Assembly: GCF_000485595.1 (NCBI RefSeq)
Contig: NW_014577085.1
Coordinates: 658,288-722,287, forward strand
Direction: 5' to 3'
Length of the DNA: 64,000 bases
From: Priapulus caudatus
Taxonomy: Eukaryota > Priapulida > Priapulimorpha > Priapulimorphida > Priapulidae
A program made the position numbers and the translations under genes. Positions 24,701 to 36,766 of this stretch are shown piece after piece. The notes below the pieces were generated by a model. The model did no database searches, had not been told where the DNA came from, and saw only the letters and a program-made list of their open reading frames with translations. Each line of letters opens with the position of its first letter. Positions within the stretch are counted from its first letter, which is position 1.

Positions 24701-27700
24701 ATGTCTGTCTCTCTGTCTCTGTCTCTGTCTCTGTCTCTGTCTCTGTCTCTGTCTCTGTCTCTGTCCGTCTGTCTGTCTGTCTGACTGTCTCTCTCTCTCT
24801 CTGTCACTCTCTCTATGTCTCTTTGTAACGACTGGCGCGACGTTACACAGTGGAGAGTGTGGAGAGGACGGGGACTGGCATAACGGACGGGCATGACGTT
24901 AGATGGGCGAGAGAGAGAGAGAGAGGTGAGAAGAGTATCGTGCAGATGATCGTGCAGCGTAAGACATTAATCAAAGGCGAACTCTAGCAGTACGGGTACA
25001 CGATGGATCTTTATTCCAACTCCACACAGATAACAGTAAACTCGGAGCAGGCTCGCACAGGCGCGTGACAGATCTGCCCCGACATGAGTGTGCAAACCCT
25101 ATTTATCCTCGTGCACGTGTCTTTCGCCTCCTTTGTCCCGGCGACACATAGGTGATTGCGCCCGTAAAAGCCTTTTCGCTACGACTAATTCCGTTATATT
25201 GTTACAACTTCTAGTTTAGTTATGCGTCTTTGGCGACACCGCATCCGGTGTGTTGTCGCTGGCCAAGGTACCTGGAGCGCCTATTCCTACATATAACTAC
25301 TCCTACAACTATGTTTTAATTAACTTGGAGTAAACAATGGAGTAGAATTTCCGGCATAATATTGCTCGCTACACTGTCTCCCGATCTGTGTTTTTCTATT
25401 CTCTACCTGTCTCTTTCGTTGTCCCTCTCTTGCTTCCTCGTTGCTTCATCACTCCTTTTTCCTTGTCTCTACGTCTCTGTTTCTCTTTTTCATGCATGCA
25501 TGTGTTTATTGCAACATGTTAGTTGATAAGGTATGTGTGCCTTCATAATAGTATTATACATTGATGCACAGGAGGCGAGGCAGGGTAGAAGAGCAGGGGA
25601 CCGGCCTGGGACCGGAGCAGCAGCAGCAGGAGCTGTAAACGGTGCTCTCATGAATGTAAATAAATTATCGTTCGTTAATATCTTGGTTTTATTTTGAAAT
25701 GGAAATCAAATCACAACTACTTGACATAGCCAATGCTCACGTTTCTCACTTTCTCAATTTAACACTAATTGCCAATTTCTTTGGTGATTTTAGGGTGACA
25801 TTCCGACCAGACCAACTAGACGCACTGCAGGATGGAGTGAATCACAAAGGTATGGATATGAACCACTGTAGTTAGGGGCACACTGCTATATATAGTCCAG
25901 TGTGAAATTTGAGCTTAGAAAGCTGGTCTGTTAGTGTCTGTTACAATTATTGTCATCCAGTACTAGTGGAATACCATATTATAATTTCTTTTCTATGTTG
26001 TCACCAAATTATCGTTAGTTCGGTGTATTTCTGTTTACATGTTATTGTTATGTATGTTTATTTAGGTACCTGGTATAGAATCTAGTAGGTGCATGATGCT
26101 TAGTGATTCTAATACAATCATTTTTATTTTCTCAACATGTATCTTATTTACAGAAAAAAAGGTGCTGCAGAACCAGAAGAGTATGTACTGATTTATTTTT
26201 ACTTAATAAGTCAAACTAATACATTTACGTAGATATAATTTAATAAAAATAATTTATGACTAGAAATTTAACCCCCGTACATTTTCCCACCTGTATTACA
26301 GCTTCAATTTTTTGTTCATTTCTATGTAGTGTCGTAAATAAAGCATGACTAAAATAGAAGACACCTCATGAATTCCTGTTAGTTTTCATATACATCTTTT
26401 CATTTTTCTGCCAACTAAAAATATTACAAATAAATAATGGTTTTCTTGTTAATAGTGAAAGACTGAGAGCAAGCTCACCATTAAAGGATGATGAATCAGA
26501 TGGTGAGCTGTTATTTGTTGTTTACATTACAAGTTGCTACTCTACCTCCGACTTCTGCTAAACTGTACTATTAACCCAATTTAGTGGTATATGCCACCAC
26601 AGTTTTTATTTTAATGTTCGTGGCACCGACTGTTTAAAGAGATAAAATCCTATATAATGAAGAACTTGAAGTTATGATTATAAATATAGCACTATTGATA
26701 ATTAAAAATGTTGTAATTATAATATAATCAGGAGTGTCATAATATAGAGGAGCATGACTCACTCGAAACAAGAAATTCAACATTTCCATGCCCTAGTTTA
26801 CCTATGATTTATTACGTGAAACTCAATGAAGATGATATCAGAAGTAGCATTGTACATCCCACTCGCCCTCACACTTTACCATGTATTGATACCTCTTCTT
26901 ATTACACGGGTAGAAATTAACTTTTGAACACGGGAGTCCAACGGACTCCCTACCCTCCAAAAGAGGTAGTCTGAAGCAAAATGAGGGAGTCCGCAGTCTG
27001 AGGTTCAAAATATATGATATTAACAATAACACATGTGCTTATTTTTAAGATTCATGCGGTTGCACGTCTGCCAAATTTTCTTTGGACATTAGCTGAAAAA
27101 TACGGTAATTCCGCGAGGCCATGCTCTGGAACAACTAGTCAGTATGGCAGAATTTTCAGGGAGTCACACGGACTCCTACAGTCCGACAGTAAATCAGGGA
27201 GTATTTGACTCCGGACTCCCGTTAATGTCGCACCCTGGTATTATGTAGTTATAGCTTCGAACGTCAGACATCGGTTAAGTTATTCACGTCCTAGTCAAGC
27301 GGCAGGCATTCCCAGCCGATGCAAGTAAACAATTGGCAGCCCGCAGTGCTGTTGAAGAAGTTCAGCAGGAAATTATTTTATATAACTATGTCATATGACA
27401 TCTGTTCATCTGTGCTCGCAGCCTTGGCACAGATCAGAGCCAGCGGTCAGAGCCCACTATTGTGAGTTGCAAATCCCTGCCAAACCACGTCAACAGCGCC
27501 GCGAGCTGCCAATTGTTTACTTGCATCGGCCGGGAATGCCTGCCGCTTGACTAGGTTGATAACTAAAACCATGTCTGACGTTTGAAGCTATAACCAAATA
27601 ATAATAAGAGGTATCGATACAAGTTAAAGTGTGAGGGCAAGTGGGATGTGCAACGCTATTTCTGATGTTGTTTTTATTGAGTTTTACATAATAAATCATA

Positions 27701-30700
27701 GGTAAACTAGTGCATGGAAATGTTGAATTTCTTGTTTTGAGCGAGTCGTACTCCTCTATATTATGACACTCCTGATAATATAATGTCTTGGGCAATGTCT
27801 GGTTGGTGCACTTCTTCACACCTGTTCACACAGGACCCAAGGAAATCATAGAACCAGGTTCGTTATATCTCTATTTGACTGAGATATTAACAGAAAAACT
27901 ACAAACGTTTGGGTGTGTGAGATGCATGTGATGTATCTGTTGTTGGTGGTTTCATGTTCCATTTATGGAAGTGTGTAGGTAAAGAGCCACATAATCTCTA
28001 AATGTATGTCAGTGAGCTTTGATAACCATATATTGTTTGATGTTATATGCGTCGTTTCTCACTTTCCAGCACTGTTTTTCGCAATTATTTGTTCATAATC
28101 TGGTTTCATATATTATGGATGAATCTCTCTAAGTTTTTTGTGTTTCAAGAGTGTACAGATTTAGATATCATGTGGCTCTTCATCGCAGTCTGACCCTCTA
28201 GCATGAGTCACTAGACTAGTGTGTAATCTGCATTGAATTTTTGTGATGGCTATAGACATGTCTGATGAAAGTGCACATACACACCCAGGTAGGTATTAAA
28301 AACAGATAAGTAGCACACATAACATGGTGAATGCACGGCCTAATATACGCAATACTCACCTGTTATTGAATGTATGACCTGTATGTCAATTAGAAATTGC
28401 AGCAAAAATCTTATTGAGTTAATAATAAAAGTTGCACTTGTCTTTTGTAGAAATATGAACTGGCTTTTAAGAAACGAGTTGTATTGTGTGGAAATTTGAT
28501 GAATTTAAATGGTTATATTTTGAAAAAAAAAAAAACACAAGTAAGGTGTGTGTCAGCAATTTTAATGCACATTAATTCTCTTTCTTAGTACTGCAAAATG
28601 ATCTATACTTACGCTGATAGGGTCTATGTCCCCCAGGGTACTATCGGAGGGTACCCTGGGTATGGTTCGATATATCGGAAAGTACCTCGGGGTACTATAC
28701 GATATGTTGCTGTGTACCCTGCATTGTCCCACCGTACCCTGACTTTCAGCCAACTGATGTCGTAATACATACACTCTGTCAAGTTACCACATCACATAGA
28801 AGAAACCTCAAAACATCGCAATCCAATAAAAATGTATGCTATGTTTGACTATATTTTTCTTTTTCCTTTTTTTTAAACGAAGAGCTAGCTTTTATATTTT
28901 AGTTTTACAACATCGGAAATACATCGGTTACAAGTCAGGGTACGGTGGGACAATGTAGGGTATGCAGCAACATATCGTATAGTACCCCGAGGTACTTTCC
29001 GATATATCGAACCATACACAGGGTACCCTCCGATAGTACCCTGGGTGACATAGACCCTATCAGCGTAAGTATAGATCATTTTGCAGTACTAAGAAAGAGA
29101 NNNNNNNNNNNNNNNNNNNNNNNNNNNNNNNNNNNNNNNNNNNNNNNNNNNNNNNNNNNNNNNNNNNNNNNNNNNNNNNNNNNNNNNNNNNNNNNNNNNN
29201 NNNNNNNNNNNNNNNNNNNNNNNNNNNNNNNNNNNNNNNNNNNNNNNNNNNNNNNNNNNNNNNNNNNNNNNNNNNNNNNNNNNNNNNNNNNNNNNNNNNN
29301 NNNNNNNNNNNNNNNNNNNNNNNNNNNNNNNNNNNNNNNNNNNNNNNNNNNNNNNNNNNNNNNNNNNNNNNNNNNNNNNNNNNNNNNNNNNNNNNNNNNN
29401 NNNNNNNNNNNNNNNNNNNNNNNNNNNNNNNNNNNNNNNNNNNNNNNNNNNNNNNNNNNNNNNNNNNNNNNNNNNNNNNNNNNNNNNNNNNNNNNNNNNN
29501 NNNNNNNNNNNNNNNNNNNNNNNNNNNNNNNNNNNNNNNNNNNNNNNNNNNNNNNNNNNNNNNNNNNNNNNNNNNNNNNNNNNNNNNNNNNNNNNNNNNN
29601 NNNNNNNNNNNNNNNNNNNNNNNNNNNCGGACGGACGTACGACGGACGACAACCCATGGCAATAGCTCAGCTTGACGATGTCAAGGGGAGCTAAAAACAG
29701 TACCTTCGATTTTGCACGACACAGGGGCTAGTATGCACATGTAATAAACTGCCCATGGCACATAGGAGATATTGCCATAAATGAAGAAATACAACCTCCC
29801 TTTTTACAATCTATTAACAGGCACTGTTTACTCATACAGACTAGGCAAGGCCATAATAAAAATATTGTTTGTTTGCCTTCACCCGACCGACCCACCAAAA
29901 AGGGGCCGACTCAAAATTGTTCATTGATCTTTCCCATTCTTCTTTTTTTTACATTATATAAATCTGTAGGCAATACATTGTATGTACCAAGCAAAACAAA
30001 CATTCAACATAAAAGGTATCTCTACACAAGCACACCCGATCATGTAGACACTGTGCTGAATTTGTAAAACAAGTGCCGCAGAGCGACAGCGCTCAACTGA
30101 CGTGTACTGTAGCCGGGTATTCTTCTGATAAACTCACTGGCAATCGAATCAAGTGTGCCCTCCCGCCACCGCATTCGTGCTCAGAGCATATATCTAGGAT
30201 ACTACTAATAGAGATCTAAAATCTATGATAGCTAGGCTTTGCTATACCGGTAGTACAGTAATAAAGATACAGCTGTGTAACTTTAATGACTTCGCTAAAT
30301 TAACATGTTATCATGGATATGCGTCGAGTGCGAGCATAGTGGTGGTGATGGGGGCGGAAGGAGGGGGCTCTGATAGCAAAAGCAGTTGCCGCGAGATGGC
30401 GCGTGCAAGTGCCATCAATATTCAAAGATGGCATCGCCCTTCGTGCGTGATAACCTCACTCCATTGAGTTGCTGAAATCCTACCGGCTAAAATCCAAGTA
30501 TATTCAGGCAGGCGAGAAATTCGCTCAGCTGTGAGTTAACACATCTGCATTGCAGGTTGCCAGGCAATAATTATGATTAGAATAGTGCCAGTTCACCCCC
30601 ATGCATGCGTAATGGGCTGCCCCCATGTTTTTGCCTACCCACGGGAGCATTCAGGGTGCTATTACAGTGTGCTACTCAGGGTGCTATTACAGTGTGCTAC

Positions 30701-33700
30701 TCAGGGTGCTAATACAGACTGCTTTAGAAAATAATATGATTTAAGGAGCGTAAACCTTGTTCAACAAACATTTGCTTTTGCAATTGAACTGTGCAACTGT
30801 AGCCTCACATCCACAATAGCAAAAGCAGTTCACTCTTTTGTTAACAGTCAACAAATCCATGTTTAACCCTCCTCTTGAGGGTCAAAAGGTTATCAGACAC
30901 TTACTCTTCGCACATCAGCGGAAAGTACATTTCATGGTCCTTTCAATAAAGTGATAGAAATGGTAGGTCAGCGCTGAAACAAAAAAGTTTTGCACTCAGT
31001 CCGTAAGACCATGTCCTTAGAAATGTCTGATATCTGACCTTTCCTCCACTGCCCTTTGACCTGTGACCTCCAATTTCGCACTGGTGATGGGTTTCCTCCC
31101 CATCACACTATACATCGAATATTAAGAGCGTAGGTCGAGCCATTGAGATTTGTGCCGCAATTCAACTATATTTTTCTTTTTCCTTTTTTTTAAACGAAGA
31201 GCTAGCTTTTATATTTTAGTTTTACAACATCGGAAATACATCGGTTACAAGTCAGGGTACGGTGGGACAATGCAGGGTACGCAGAAACATATCGCATAGT
31301 AACCCGAGGTACTTTCCGATATGTCGAACCGTATCCAGGGTACCTTCCGATAGTACCCTGGGGGGACATAGACCTTATCAGCTATACTTACGCTGAGAGG
31401 GTCTATGTCCCCCAGGGTACTGCCGGAACGTACTCATTAACGAGTCTAGGGAGTCGCCTACGCCTACTCCCTGACCCTAACCCTAACCCTAACCATTTCA
31501 GCTAGATAGTTACCAGGGTACGTTCCGGTATACCGGACCGTACCCAGGGTACGTTCCGGCAGTACCCTGGGGGACATAGACCCTATGAGCTATACTTACA
31601 CCATTACACGCGTGCTGTTGATGATTTCACATGAATGTGAGACTTGTGTTCCATCTATATTGTTTGAATTATGTTATATTGTAGTATAGCAGTAGGTTGT
31701 AAATATTTTTTTGACTGCGATTCTACTCTTGCCTGTAAGCCTAGCTGGTGCTTCCTTAGTGCAGCTTATATGAACAAAGGTTCAACAAGTCACTGCTGCT
31801 CCCTTGGCAACCCAGTTTTGGGTCATAGTACCTGGATAACAGTAGTAACAGTACTAGTGTAGTAAACAGAAGCATGTAAGCATGAGAGATTTTTGCAAGC
31901 AAAAATAAGACTGTGCTGGTCATAATATTTTAAGGGAACTAAAAACACTGCAGTAATGATTCATAGAGCTAAACTATGGCATTTGTGTTTGTACGTGAGC
32001 AGTGCTCATGTTGCGATGTTGGATTGGAGGAATGAAACGGTTGCAATTTGTTTAATTAGTTTATCAGGATATGCTATGTATTTTCCATGTCAATTCTTGT
32101 AGAGATTCCAGTGATCCCAGATCTCGATGAGGTTAATGAAGAGGACATGGCTAACCAGGTTGCGCAGGCTCCTAGGTAAAAAATACATTGCACAACAAGC
32201 ATTACACGAAGTTACAATTCAGCCTATAAAATTCTGTGTTAACAAAAGTCTGCTGTAAACCACTATAACATTACACTGACTGCACCATAACCATTCAAGC
32301 AGGACATTGAGCATTGAGACTTTTTCAGTATGGACGTTCGTAGAGTTTCACGATTTTATTTGTAACACTATTATGACATCAATTTGCGCATATGTGCCAG
32401 TTAAGTATATATTTGAGATTGTATTTTTACATTTTTGCAGCGTCACAGTGAACAGAGTGGCAACATACAGGGAACTAGACCATGATCTGCTTAAGAATGC
32501 TGCCTTTCTTACATTGGTTAGTATATATAATTTGTAGTGCATACAGCAGCTGTGTTCAGTGAGGCTGAGAGGGTCTATGTCTCCCAGGATACTGCCGGAA
32601 CGTACCCTGGGTACAGTCCGGTATACCCCTGGTACTATCTAATATGCCGGACCGTACCTCGCCTACTCCACTAACGAGTAGGGAGTCGTCTACACCTACT
32701 CCCTAACCCTAACCTTAACCATATCAGATAGTTACCAGGGTACGTTCTGGTATACCAGACTTCCGGTATTCCGGTATACCGGACCGTACCTAGCGTACGT
32801 TCCGGCAGTACCCTGGGGGGAGGGGGCATAGACCCTATGAGCTTCAGTGAGCTCTTGAGATGCTCCGGTGGTGTAGTGGTTGAGGATAAATTTGGTATTA
32901 TTCTTGCTTCCTAACTCATTAGCTCTTCCAAGCATGGAGAATATTAGGGACAAGACAGGGCCATTGCTCTGAATGGGATTCAAGTCAGTGCATTTGGTCA
33001 GTATGTGATACTTCTTATGCTGCATTCAAACTGTAAAGATGTGGTTACTTGCAGGATAACGAAGTAGATCTTAAATTACTCACCAAGTGCTTGCAGCCTG
33101 AATTTGAGGTCGTTGAGGTAAGTCTGCTTCATAATTCATAAGCACTAAATAGTCATCAACCCAACCGTCTTATAAGCTGCATGGAACAACGATAAATAAC
33201 CAGGGCTATGTCTGGGATATTTGACGCACGTAACTTTTTATAGTCCATAAATTTTCATTTCTTAGTGTTCAGTTTTTAGCTCATCTGACATAGTCAGATG
33301 CAGCTTGTAGAATCGCATGATCGTCCGTCCGGTCGTCCGGTCGTCCGTCCGTCCGTCCGTCAACAGTTGGGCACAAATCTTAACCGCTTGACGTACGGTC
33401 ACGATATTCGGGTCGTTGGGGGGGATCGTCAAAACGAGTTGGGATGTCGAAGCTGGGGGTCAAAGGTCAAAGGTCAAGAGGTGTAAAGGAAGGGGGAACA
33501 TTCACTCCTTAACTTAAGGTATAGGGAGGAAATGCAGAATTGCGGCACAAATCTAAACGGCTCGACCTAGGCTCGTGATAGTCGGTGTATAGCATCATGG
33601 TAGGAAAAGCCATCACTGTGCCGAAATTGGAGGTCACAGGTCAAAGGTCAATGGGCACAGGGCAGATTTTAGACATTTTCTGAGGACATGGTCTGACGGA

Positions 33701-34276
33701 GCGATTGAAAAACTTTTTTGTTTCAGCGGTGACCTAGCATTTTTATGGCTTTATTGAAAGGACCATGAAATGTCCCTTCTGCTGATATGCGAAGAGTAAG
33801 TGTCGGATAACCTTTTGACCCTCAAGAGGAGGATTAAACATGGATTTGTTGACTGTTAACAAAGGACTAAACTGCTTTTGCTATTAGAGCCCCCTCCCCC
33901 CACCTTCCCCCTTCCCCCTCCCCCCACCTTCCCCCTACCCTCCATCTGCGATAGTGGGCGTGTCCTAACAATGATGTGTACGCAACTGCGTGTCTGCATA
34001 TCTGCGCCTAACAAATGTGGTACTACGCACGACTGAAATTTTACGTTTATAATCGTAGCAACAGACCTCAGATGAGCCCAGACGCTCTGCGGCTCTTGTT
34101 TTCTACTTTATTTCTTTCACCTGTCACTTACCTGCTTATTCGATCGCATGTATTTTGTACGTCTTTTGTAGGAGGATAAGCCATGGGAGTGGGAACGACT
34201 CTTCACCGAAGTCTCATCAGAGCTAAACCTGGAATGGGACAGGGCACAAAACTACAACAATGATGAGGTGGAATGA
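23155..34276 (+). CDS. IFT43: Intraflagellar transport protein 43, 11 coding exons
   Basis: Subunit of the IFT-A complex, which works in retrograde transport and membrane-protein entry in cilia. Exons: 23155-23211, 25572-25655, 25794-25849, 26154-26180, 26456-26502, 27834-27857, 28256-28288, 32103-32175, 32441-32516, 33055-33117, 34172-34276 (TGA 34274-34276). All introns are GT-AG and phases match throughout. The predicted protein is about 214 residues, close to the usual length near 208. Family hallmarks are an acidic start (MDEDDLDFMP), TAGWSESQ, the block IPVIPDLDEVNEEDMANQV, NRVATYRELDHDLL, DNEVDLKLLTKCLQPEFEV and the C-terminal WEWERLFTEVSSELN. The 24- and 33-nt exons at 27834 and 28256 are phase-symmetric, rest on splice sites alone and are the weakest part. 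The exon 7/8 intron contains an assembly gap and many repeats. Confidence 0.9.
23683..24090. repeat. Alternating purine-pyrimidine repeat (GTGCACGTACACGTGCG type)
   Basis: About 400 bp built from imperfect repeats of GTGCACGTACACGTGCG with GTGCGTGC runs. It is almost entirely alternating purine-pyrimidine and partly self-complementary, which favours Z-DNA or cruciform structure. It leaves all frames open on both strands, giving Cys/Val/Arg- or His/Thr/Ala-rich pseudo-proteins. It lies in IFT43 intron 1. Confidence 0.85.
24270..24823. repeat. Polypyrimidine simple repeats (TC)n, (TCTG)n, (TCTCTG)n
   Basis: CT-rich tracts run through this part of IFT43 intron 1, with a clean TCTG array at about 24666-24706, a TCTCTG array at about 24707-24765 and an ATCC array near 24556-24580. 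It is followed directly by the LTR. Confidence 0.85.
24824..25373 (-). mobile_element. Solo LTR of an LTR retrotransposon
   Basis: Read on the minus strand, the 550-bp segment begins TGTAGCGAGC and ends CAGTCGTTACA, the TG...CA termini of LTRs. It has a TATA-like GGATAAATAGGG and, downstream, an AATAAA signal (25010-25015 on the plus strand), the order expected for an LTR promoter and polyadenylation site. No internal gag or pol sequence or second LTR is present, so it is a solo LTR. The family (Ty3/gypsy or Bel-Pao) cannot be decided. No clean target duplication is visible because the left flank is simple repeat. Confidence 0.72.
26731..27785. repeat. Large foldback element in IFT43 intron 5
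   Basis: The left arm (26736-26904 plus 27238-27340) is complementary to the right arm (about 27500-27776): AGGAGTGTCATAATATAG faces CTATATTATGACACTCCT, and CAATTGGCAGC faces GCTGCCAATTG. The spacer is about 160 bp. The left arm is split by the insertion at 26905-27237; the right arm is continuous. The arms have diverged slightly. IFT43 exon 6 starts about 50 bp after it. Confidence 0.8.
26905..27237. mobile_element. Small TIR element inserted in the foldback arm
   Basis: The ends CACGGGTAGAAATTAAC and GTTAATGTCGCACCCTG are roughly inverted, and GGGAGTCC/GGACTCCC repeats lie just inside. The uninterrupted opposite arm of the foldback shows the pre-insertion sequence. The flanks share TATTA, so the exact target duplication is unclear. 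The CACGGG/CACCCTG ends suggest a hAT-like MITE. Confidence 0.6.
28575..29100. repeat. Near-perfect inverted repeat abutting assembly gap
   Basis: The left arm about 28575-28741 and right arm about 28934-29100 are complementary with only a handful of differences. They contain a variant of the GGGTCTATGTCCCCCAGGG foldback family. The right arm stops exactly where the N run begins. Part of the spacer and right arm recurs at 31154-31390. Confidence 0.85.
29101..29627. other. Assembly gap (N)
   Basis: 527 unknown bases inside the IFT43 exon 7/8 intron. Any frame drawn across it is meaningless. Confidence 1.
29697..31150. repeat. Copy of sequence also present in the last OTUB1 intron
   Basis: From TACCTTCGATTTTGCACG onward this segment matches 37834 to about 41455 in order, including the GGCCATAATAAAAATATTG element end, AACAAGTGCCGCAGAGCG and R1 landmarks. 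The OTUB1 copy contains about 1.8 kb extra (roughly 38135-39885) and many single-base indels. The left limit here is an R2 end (29628-29697) next to the gap. Confidence 0.8.
31398..31586. repeat. Foldback element with CCCTAA core (family F), compact copy
   Basis: The ends GGGTCTATGTCCCCCAGGG and CCCTGGGGGACATAGACCC enclose GTACTGCCGGAACGTAC and its complement. The centre holds three CCCTAA units. Neighbouring variant copies occur at 31250-31378 and 28616-29065. Confidence 0.85.
32567..32841. repeat. Foldback element, family F, between IFT43 exons 9 and 10
   Basis: It has the same ends (GGGTCTATGTCTCCCAGG and CCCTGGGGGGAGGGGGCATAG) and GTATACCGGACCGTACC motifs. The centre reads CCCTAACCCTAACCTTAACC. 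It starts about 50 bp after exon 9, so transcripts would carry the hairpin before splicing. Confidence 0.85.
33268..34105 (+). repeat. R1 repeat copy, near full length, in last IFT43 intron
   Basis: It starts TTTTTAGCTCATCTGAC and ends TCAGATGAGCCCAGACGC and CGGCTCTTGTTTT, so both ends of the family are visible in one copy of about 840 bp. The internal order matches the other copies. The GCTCATCTGA/TCAGATGAGC ends form a 10-bp inverted repeat. Confidence 0.8.
33887..33945 (-). other. G-quadruplex-prone tract
   Basis: The plus strand is a run of C5-C6 blocks separated by TT, A or T. The minus strand therefore has more than four runs of at least four G within 60 bases, fitting the usual G-quadruplex pattern. 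It lies within the R1 copy of the last IFT43 intron. Confidence 0.6.
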
Positions 34277-36728
34277 TCGTAAGGCATTCTCTGCTTTGTA
34301 ACTCTTACGCACCAACGTGATTCACCTGCATCTTCATCTGGCTCTTGATGCCATGATGTCATGATCCCCATTATATTTTGACAAGCATTATAGTCATGAA
34401 CACGAACAGTGAGGAAAGGATGATCTCTTCATAGTTGTTTACCTTTGAACAGAGATGCCTGCTTATTATTCCTGGCAGTACTATGAAACTATTTGGGTAG
34501 TGGGATCTCAATCCAAGTTTCACAAGGTTGTCTGTAACAAGAACTTACATTTTTTATCAAATATCTTACTGTTTCTCAGAATGGAGACTAGATGGGACAG
34601 TGTTTTAAGAATGCGTTAGACAGACATGTTATTTTATAATTTATTTAATTTAATTCTGATTGGCATGTATTACCTTTAGGAATGATCTGGAATATTGTAA
34701 AGTATGCTTTAGAATAAAAGCAATACAAACAAACAGACAAACAAACGTAGAAGTTGTTTGTAATAGATATGGATATAATATCATGAGTTTGTCACTTGTC
34801 ATTTCATGTGTACACTGACAAACTTTCTAATAGTAGGTGAGTACTCTAGTAAGAGTTAATTATATGAGTCTATACTAGGAAATTACTACTATTATCTAAT
34901 CCTGATTATATGCATGTTAATACTCGCAAACGAGAGTGGGAGACACTTGAGGTGTGGTTACAGGCTTCATGCATATGCAGCAATATATGTCACAATCAAT
35001 AGTGGCTGTAGATATACTATATCAAGAGAACGTAACCTGTTCTCACGGAGCTCACGGTGCAAGTGTATATGTTCTTCATTATATTAAACACATACTCACT
35101 AAATGTGTTGCGTTTAGTGTGAAAATAGTAAAAAGCATTCCGTCCACATTGATACGTGTTATATAAATCGCACATGAATAAGAATGTTTGGTGTCTGTAA
35201 ATACTGTGTAATTACTGTATAAATACTATGTAAAATAAACATTCAAGACGAAAAATTGTCACATACCTTCTTATACATGTACCTCACATCTATTAAGTGT
35301 AACACAGGTAATTGCAATCATCACAAAAGAATCGGCTGGTGCACGTTTATATTCGTTACATGCCCTGTCGTTGAGGAATTACTATGAAATATTAAAGATG
35401 CTATAATAACAGCAAATAAAGAGCAAAGAAACAGCCTAGATTGCCTTTTTATACACCTCTACATTACATAATCTTCATGAAAATCAGTTGTAGGTAAGTT
35501 TGCTTCGAAATTTGTGTTATATTAGACTGGAGGTGCTCTGACGGATAGAAATTTCAGCTAGGCTGCTTTCTTGCATTTTACAGTTCAGCTACAGTTACAG
35601 AGCAGTTACAAAGAACCATAATGATTTCCCCTGCAACATGATAACTTCCACGTGCCTTTTCAAACGAAAAAGTGTGATATACGACTTAATATGAAAGTGC
35701 TTGAAATATAAAATATATTTTAAACTAGTTCATACAAAATCTCCACTATACGATTGGGTACGAAATATTCAACTGTTACAACCAACCAAGATTTTGTGGG
35801 GATAGACTGCTATAGCAATGTAAATGTTTTACTAGGTCACAGCGGTAATTTGAACTATAAATAGATGCAAATAAGCAAAAATAACATGGTGGAAATGGCA
35901 CAGTGGCATAGTAAAGAGATTCTATATACTTATGCCTGTACTATACATACTAATAGACTGTTAGAGCCCATCAGGCTCTGGAGAGCACCGCCTAGTTCAA
36001 CAGAATCCTCTGCAAATATCACGTGTTACTAGTGGATGAGTAACAAACTATAAGCACTTGCTAGAAAACATACCATTAATATAAATTTTACACTAATGAC
36101 GATGAAGGTAAGTGGCTAGTTCAAAAAATTGGCAAGGCGAAAGTATACAGTAAACCTTTAAAGTTATAGCTCTAGCGTTTGCTTAGGCATTTGTGGTCCT
36201 CATTGAGATCGTAACCACAGTAACCAGGATATGAACCTGATTGAATGTCGTTTTCTAAACGCTGCCTTGCTGAAATTTATGAACTGCCATGATGAGCCAT
36301 TCCTGGTGGGAGCTTCATATAAAAATATTCTCTGTGCAAATATTTTCAAGATGACTTTACACTACAGCTACGCAAGGTTTATTATTTCCATATACTACAG
36401 ATATCTGGTATTTGATTGCAACCATTTGCATAAACCAAACACTCCTTACATGCAATTTTAAGATGTATACTGCACATCTCGACACATGCATGCATTAAAC
36501 ATTCGTGTACATGCTGCGTTTGTAGGAATATTGCTACCATTCATGTAACATCTTTTTATGAGCTCCACTACAATTTTCTAACAAGCCTAGTGCAAACCTA
36601 TACCTCATTCTACCAACCTCAGCAGTGGATCAAGAGGGAGTGAGAGGTAGTACAGCTGGCAGACGTGTTGCCAGGATGTGCACTTCTTATACATACATAC
36701 CTCAGCATACTTCTTATACATACATACA

Positions 36729-36766
<38 letters not shown>

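Noticed and set aside
28945-29694. Open frames spanning the first N run
   Set aside because: Most of the sequence is unknown bases, so the frames are meaningless. The same holds for 44614-45288.
31473-31495. Telomere or chromosome end suggested by CCCTAA repeats
   Set aside because: Only three units, inside a small foldback repeat that recurs elsewhere in the window and is flanked by ordinary gene sequence.
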